This document shows, piece by piece, positions 53,210-55,899 of a DNA stretch of 55,899 nt. The stretch lies in NCBI GenBank assembly GCA_016190375.1, contig JACPQR010000236.1, positions 1-55,899 of the forward strand. Direction: 5' to 3'. The DNA is from Deltaproteobacteria bacterium. Its GTDB lineage: Bacteria > Myxococcota_A > Polyangia > JACPQR01. Below the pieces are notes generated by a model that was not told the DNA's origin, searched no databases, and saw only the letters and a program-made list of their open reading frames with translations. The position numbers and the translations under genes were made by a program. Position 1 is the stretch's first letter, and each line of letters begins with the position of its first letter.

Positions 53210-55819
53210 ATGGACGTCACCTGCGAGCGTTGCCAGACCGAGTACGAGTTCGACGAGACGCTGATCTCCGACAGGGGCACGACCGTCAAGTGCACGCACT
53301 GCGGTCACCTCTTCAAGATCTTCCGCAAGGGCTCGGGTGCCGAGCGGCTTCCAGGCGCGGCGGGGCGCGTCTGGACGCTCCGCCGGACGACGGGCGAGAC
53401 GCTCACGTTCGACCGGCTGACGACCCTGCAGCAGTGGATCATCGAGGGACGCGTGGACAAGGCGGACGAGATCTCACGGACTGGCGAGGTGTGGAAGGCC
53501 CTCGGCGCGATCGCGGAGCTCGCGACCTTCTTCGCGGCCGCGGAGGCGGCGACGAAGGCCGCCGCTCCATCGGTGTCCACCGCACGGCGCCCGCGAACGC
53601 CACCGATGGGCATGCGGGCTCCGTCGTCGGAGGAGTACGACACGCTCGAGATCGCGCCGACGCAACCGGTGTCGCGTGACCCGACCAAGCGCGGGCTCGC
53701 CGCCGGGGGCCAGGCTGGCCCGCCCGCGGCTCCGGCGCCGAGGGGGGCGAAATCCACGATGCTCGGCCTCGCGCCGGGAATCGCCGGCTCACCGGCGCCG
53801 TTCGGCGGCGCCAAGGCACCCCAGGCGAGGTTCGACGGCAAGCCACCGCCCACCCCGCCGGCTGCGGCCACCGCTCGCGCCGACGTCCTCGGTCCCACGG
53901 TTCCCATCCACGGTCCGGGTCCCACGCCGAGGGCCGCGGCACCGCTGGTGCCGCCACCGCCACCCCCGGCTCCGCCACCCGCGCGTCACGAGTCGCCTCG
54001 GGCTCCGGCAGGGGCGCCTCCGCCTCCCGCGCCCAGGCCTCCGCCGACGCGCGAGATGGCCCCGGACCTCGAGGAGCGGGCGACGCTCGACGACTCGGCG
54101 GTCGCGTCGGTGCGGGAGAGCTTCGATCACGCGGGCATCCCGCCGGCGGTGGCCGTGGTCGAGCCCGGAGGAGAGCTCGGCGCCATACGCCCGTCGATCG
54201 CTCCTCAGCCTGCCTGGGCGAGCGAGGACATCGGCTCGCCCTCCGAGGCCGACGACGTGCCGCTGCCGCGACGGAGGTCGCGGATCGGGATCGCGATCGT
54301 GATCGTGCTCCTCGTCGCGATGGGCGGGGTGGTGCTCGCGCTCGCGGGCGGCTCGATCGGGAGGTTCTTCGGTGGCGCCTTCGCGCCGACGCCCGAGCCG
54401 CGGACCGAGGTGGACCGCGGCGCCGAGCTCGTCGCGCGCGCTCGGGAATCACTCCTGGCCGACACGGACGCCGACCTCGAGGCGGCGATGAGCACCTTCC
54501 AGCAGGCCTTGGGCGTCCGCCAGAACGATGCCCGCGCTCTCGCGGGGCTCGGCGAGGCGCTGGCGATCCAGGCGCAGTACGCGCGCGACCGGGCGGTCGA
54601 CCTCGACGAGAAGGCGCGGCGGATCCACGTGCCTAACGACTCCGGCGCCCAGGCGCTTGCTGCGCAGGTGGAGCTGCGCGCGCAGGCGAAGCTCCTGCAC
54701 GACAGCGAGCAGGGATTGGTCGCGCGGGCGCGGCGGTACGGCGACGATGCGGTCAAGGCCGATCCGAACCTCGCCGAGGCGCGCCGCGCGCTCGCCGAGG
54801 CCCTGCGCCTCGGGGGCGATCTGCCCGGCGCCAGGACCGAGCTCGCGCGGGCGCTCGGCTCGGGCGCGACGAGCGCGGAGAACCGCTATGCCAACGCGAT
54901 GATCTCGCTCGAGACGCCCGAGGCCAGGCCGCAGGCGCGAGCAGAGCTCATGGCTGCGATTGCCGCGAGCCCGCGGATGGTGCGGGCGATCCTCCGCCTC
55001 GCTCGGCTCGACGCGATAGAGGGCGAGGTGGCTCGGTCGCGGTCGGGCGCGCAAGAGATCCTCCGCCTGCACCCCGACCATCCGAGGGCGAAGTCGCTCG
55101 TCGCGGCGCTCGACGCGAGCGATCCTCCGGTGACGCCGGTCGTCATCGCGAGCGATCAGGGTGGGGGTGCGCCCAGTCCGCCGGGGCCTGGCCCCGACGC
55201 GCAGCAACCGACCGGTCCATCGCCGCCCGACCATGGGACTCGCCAGGAAGGTCCCGCTCCGGGGAGAAGCGCCGATTCCTACGTGGCCGAGGGCGAACGG
55301 CTGCAGCGCGGCGGACAGGCGGCGCAAGCTAGGCGCGCGTTCGAGATGGCGCTCCAGGTGCAGCCCTCGCGGTCCGAGGCGCTCGCGGGTCTCGGATTCG
55401 TGCTTCTTCAGATGGGCGATGCGCAGGGCGCGATGACGCAGTTCAGGCGGCTCATCAACGTGAACCCGTCCTACGCCGCGGCGTACTTCGGGTTGGGGCA
55501 AGCCGCTCAGCGCGCCGGCCAGACGGGCCTCGCTGCGCAGAACTATCGCCGCTTCCTCGAGTTCCCCACGGCGAGCGGCGCTCGCGCCGACACGGCGAGG
55601 CGTTTCCTCGACTCGCTCGGGGGCGGGTCGGGCGATGACCAGGGTGGCCCTCCGCCCGGCCCCGAGGGCCCCGGGCCGGACGAGGCGCCGCTTCCGCCCG
55701 ACACCGGCGGCTCGCTTCCGGCGCCGATCGGTACCCAGCCGGGAACGGACGTCCCGCAGTCGGACGCGCCCGCCGTCGACTCCGAGCCGCCGGGGCTTCC
55801 GCCCATCACCGAGCCGTGA
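53210..55819 (+). CDS. Zinc-ribbon/TPR membrane protein
   Basis: A protein of 869 residues. The N-terminus is an MJ0042-type zinc ribbon (CERCQTEYEFDE then CTHCGHLFKIF). A GYF_2-like domain follows (WTLRRTTGETLTFD, WIIEGRVDKADEIS). A Pro/Ala-rich linker to residue 350 includes THR-type phospho-like TPR-free stretches. A single membrane helix (IAIVIVLLVAMGGVVLALAG) sits at 358-379. TPR-like helices fill about 400-790 (AEARRALAEALRLGGD, YAAAYFGLGQAAQRAG), then a Pro/Gly-rich tail. Related layouts in Myxococcus are linked to motility and polarity proteins, but no specific homologue can be named from sequence alone. Confidence 0.82.
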   Translation: MDVTCERCQTEYEFDETLISDRGTTVKCTHCGHLFKIFRKGSGAERLPGAAGRVWTLRRTTGETLTFDRLTTLQQWIIEGRVDKADEISRTGEVWKALGAIAELATFFAAAEAATKAAAPSVSTARRPRTPPMGMRAPSSEEYDTLEIAPTQPVSRDPTKRGLAAGGQAGPPAAPAPRGAKSTMLGLAPGIAGSPAPFGGAKAPQARFDGKPPPTPPAAATARADVLGPTVPIHGPGPTPRAAAPLVPPPPPPAPPPARHESPRAPAGAPPPPAPRPPPTREMAPDLEERATLDDSAVASVRESFDHAGIPPAVAVVEPGGELGAIRPSIAPQPAWASEDIGSPSEADDVPLPRRRSRIGIAIVIVLLVAMGGVVLALAGGSIGRFFGGAFAPTPEPRTEVDRGAELVARARESLLADTDADLEAAMSTFQQALGVRQNDARALAGLGEALAIQAQYARDRAVDLDEKARRIHVPNDSGAQALAAQVELRAQAKLLHDSEQGLVARARRYGDDAVKADPNLAEARRALAEALRLGGDLPGARTELARALGSGATSAENRYANAMISLETPEARPQARAELMAAIAASPRMVRAILRLARLDAIEGEVARSRSGAQEILRLHPDHPRAKSLVAALDASDPPVTPVVIASDQGGGAPSPPGPGPDAQQPTGPSPPDHGTRQEGPAPGRSADSYVAEGERLQRGGQAAQARRAFEMALQVQPSRSEALAGLGFVLLQMGDAQGAMTQFRRLINVNPSYAAAYFGLGQAAQRAGQTGLAAQNYRRFLEFPTASGARADTARRFLDSLGGGSGDDQGGPPPGPEGPGPDEAPLPPDTGGSLPAPIGTQPGTDVPQSDAPAVDSEPPGLPPITEP

Positions 55820-55834
55820 TGCGCCCAGTGGCTC

Positions 55835-55899
55835 GCGGCGCAGATTCGGCCAGGGGTTGGGGGCCGGCGGTGGCCAGTTGGTGGCCGCTACTTCCGGAC
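55835..55899 (+). repeat. Start of another heptamer-type element, partial
   Basis: CGGCCAGGGGTTGGG, then GCCGG, GGTG, CCAG, TGG, GGCCGCT and TCCGGAC align with the reverse complement of 34432-34499 with few mismatches. It runs off the right edge just where the AACAGGC array would be expected. The 15 bases after the upstream stop show nothing. Confidence 0.7.

Noticed and set aside
1..55899. tRNA or rRNA genes
   Set aside because: No T-loop consensus or rRNA segment was noticed on either strand; a covariance-model scan would be needed to be certain.

Overview
The window is very GC-rich (third codon positions almost always G or C). Genes are packed, with many 4-base ATGA/GTGA/TGATG overlaps and frequent GTG or TTG starts. 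Content is typical of Myxococcota / deltaproteobacterial chromosomes: three eukaryote-like Ser/Thr kinases, many TPR and zinc-ribbon proteins, Cys-rich secreted lipoproteins, a multiheme cytochrome and GTG-initiated informational genes. I infer a myxobacterium-like organism (Polyangia or relatives); no rRNA or tRNA is present to test this.

Layout. 1-2.3 kb: the edge of a four-helix-bundle gene abutting a hexamer repeat, a DUF4143-type ATPase and an Uma2-family protein. 2.3-9.1 kb: a kinase/cyclase-like/ATPase/TPR regulator, a Ppx/GppA-like protein and a second kinase with an exported C-terminus. 9.1-9.4 kb: an antitoxin with the stub of its toxin. 9.5-13.7 kb: a TPR protein, an exported SGNH hydrolase, a zinc-ribbon protein and an NAD-dependent epimerase. 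13.7-16.7 kb: a divergent glycosyl hydrolase/PspA pair flanked symmetrically by two inverted copies of a short GC-rich repeat, each followed by a second copy of the neighbouring gene's 3' end. 16.7-19 kb: a small membrane protein and a lone histidine ammonia-lyase. 19-31 kb: two giant tandem TPR proteins, nadD and a DUF2520 oxidoreductase. 31-34.2 kb: a second Uma2 protein, a PAS histidine kinase and a lipoprotein. 34.2-34.5 kb: a palindromic element with heptamer arrays. 34.5-41.1 kb: an epimerase, a MurJ-type flippase, a Clp ATPase, holA and rpsT. 41.1-41.4 kb: a palindromic hexamer element. 41.4-47.6 kb: a leftward run of envelope genes (lipoproteins, a four-CxxCH cytochrome c, a LamG protein, a Pro-rich repeat protein). 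47.7-52 kb: a third kinase, PduO-type cobalamin adenosyltransferase and a protein with three DsbA-like domains. 52-55.9 kb: a Cys-rich lipoprotein, a zinc-ribbon/TPR membrane protein and the start of another heptamer-type repeat element.

Functionally, housekeeping genes (nadD, holA, rpsT, clp, murJ-like, PduO) are interspersed with signalling proteins and exported proteins of unknown role. The accessory signals are intergenic: three families of short palindromic or duplicating repeats, present at four intergenic loci (two of them flanking the glycosyl hydrolase/pspA pair) and at both window edges, and one decayed toxin-antitoxin locus. The least explained structure is the symmetric flanking of the glycosyl hydrolase/pspA pair.
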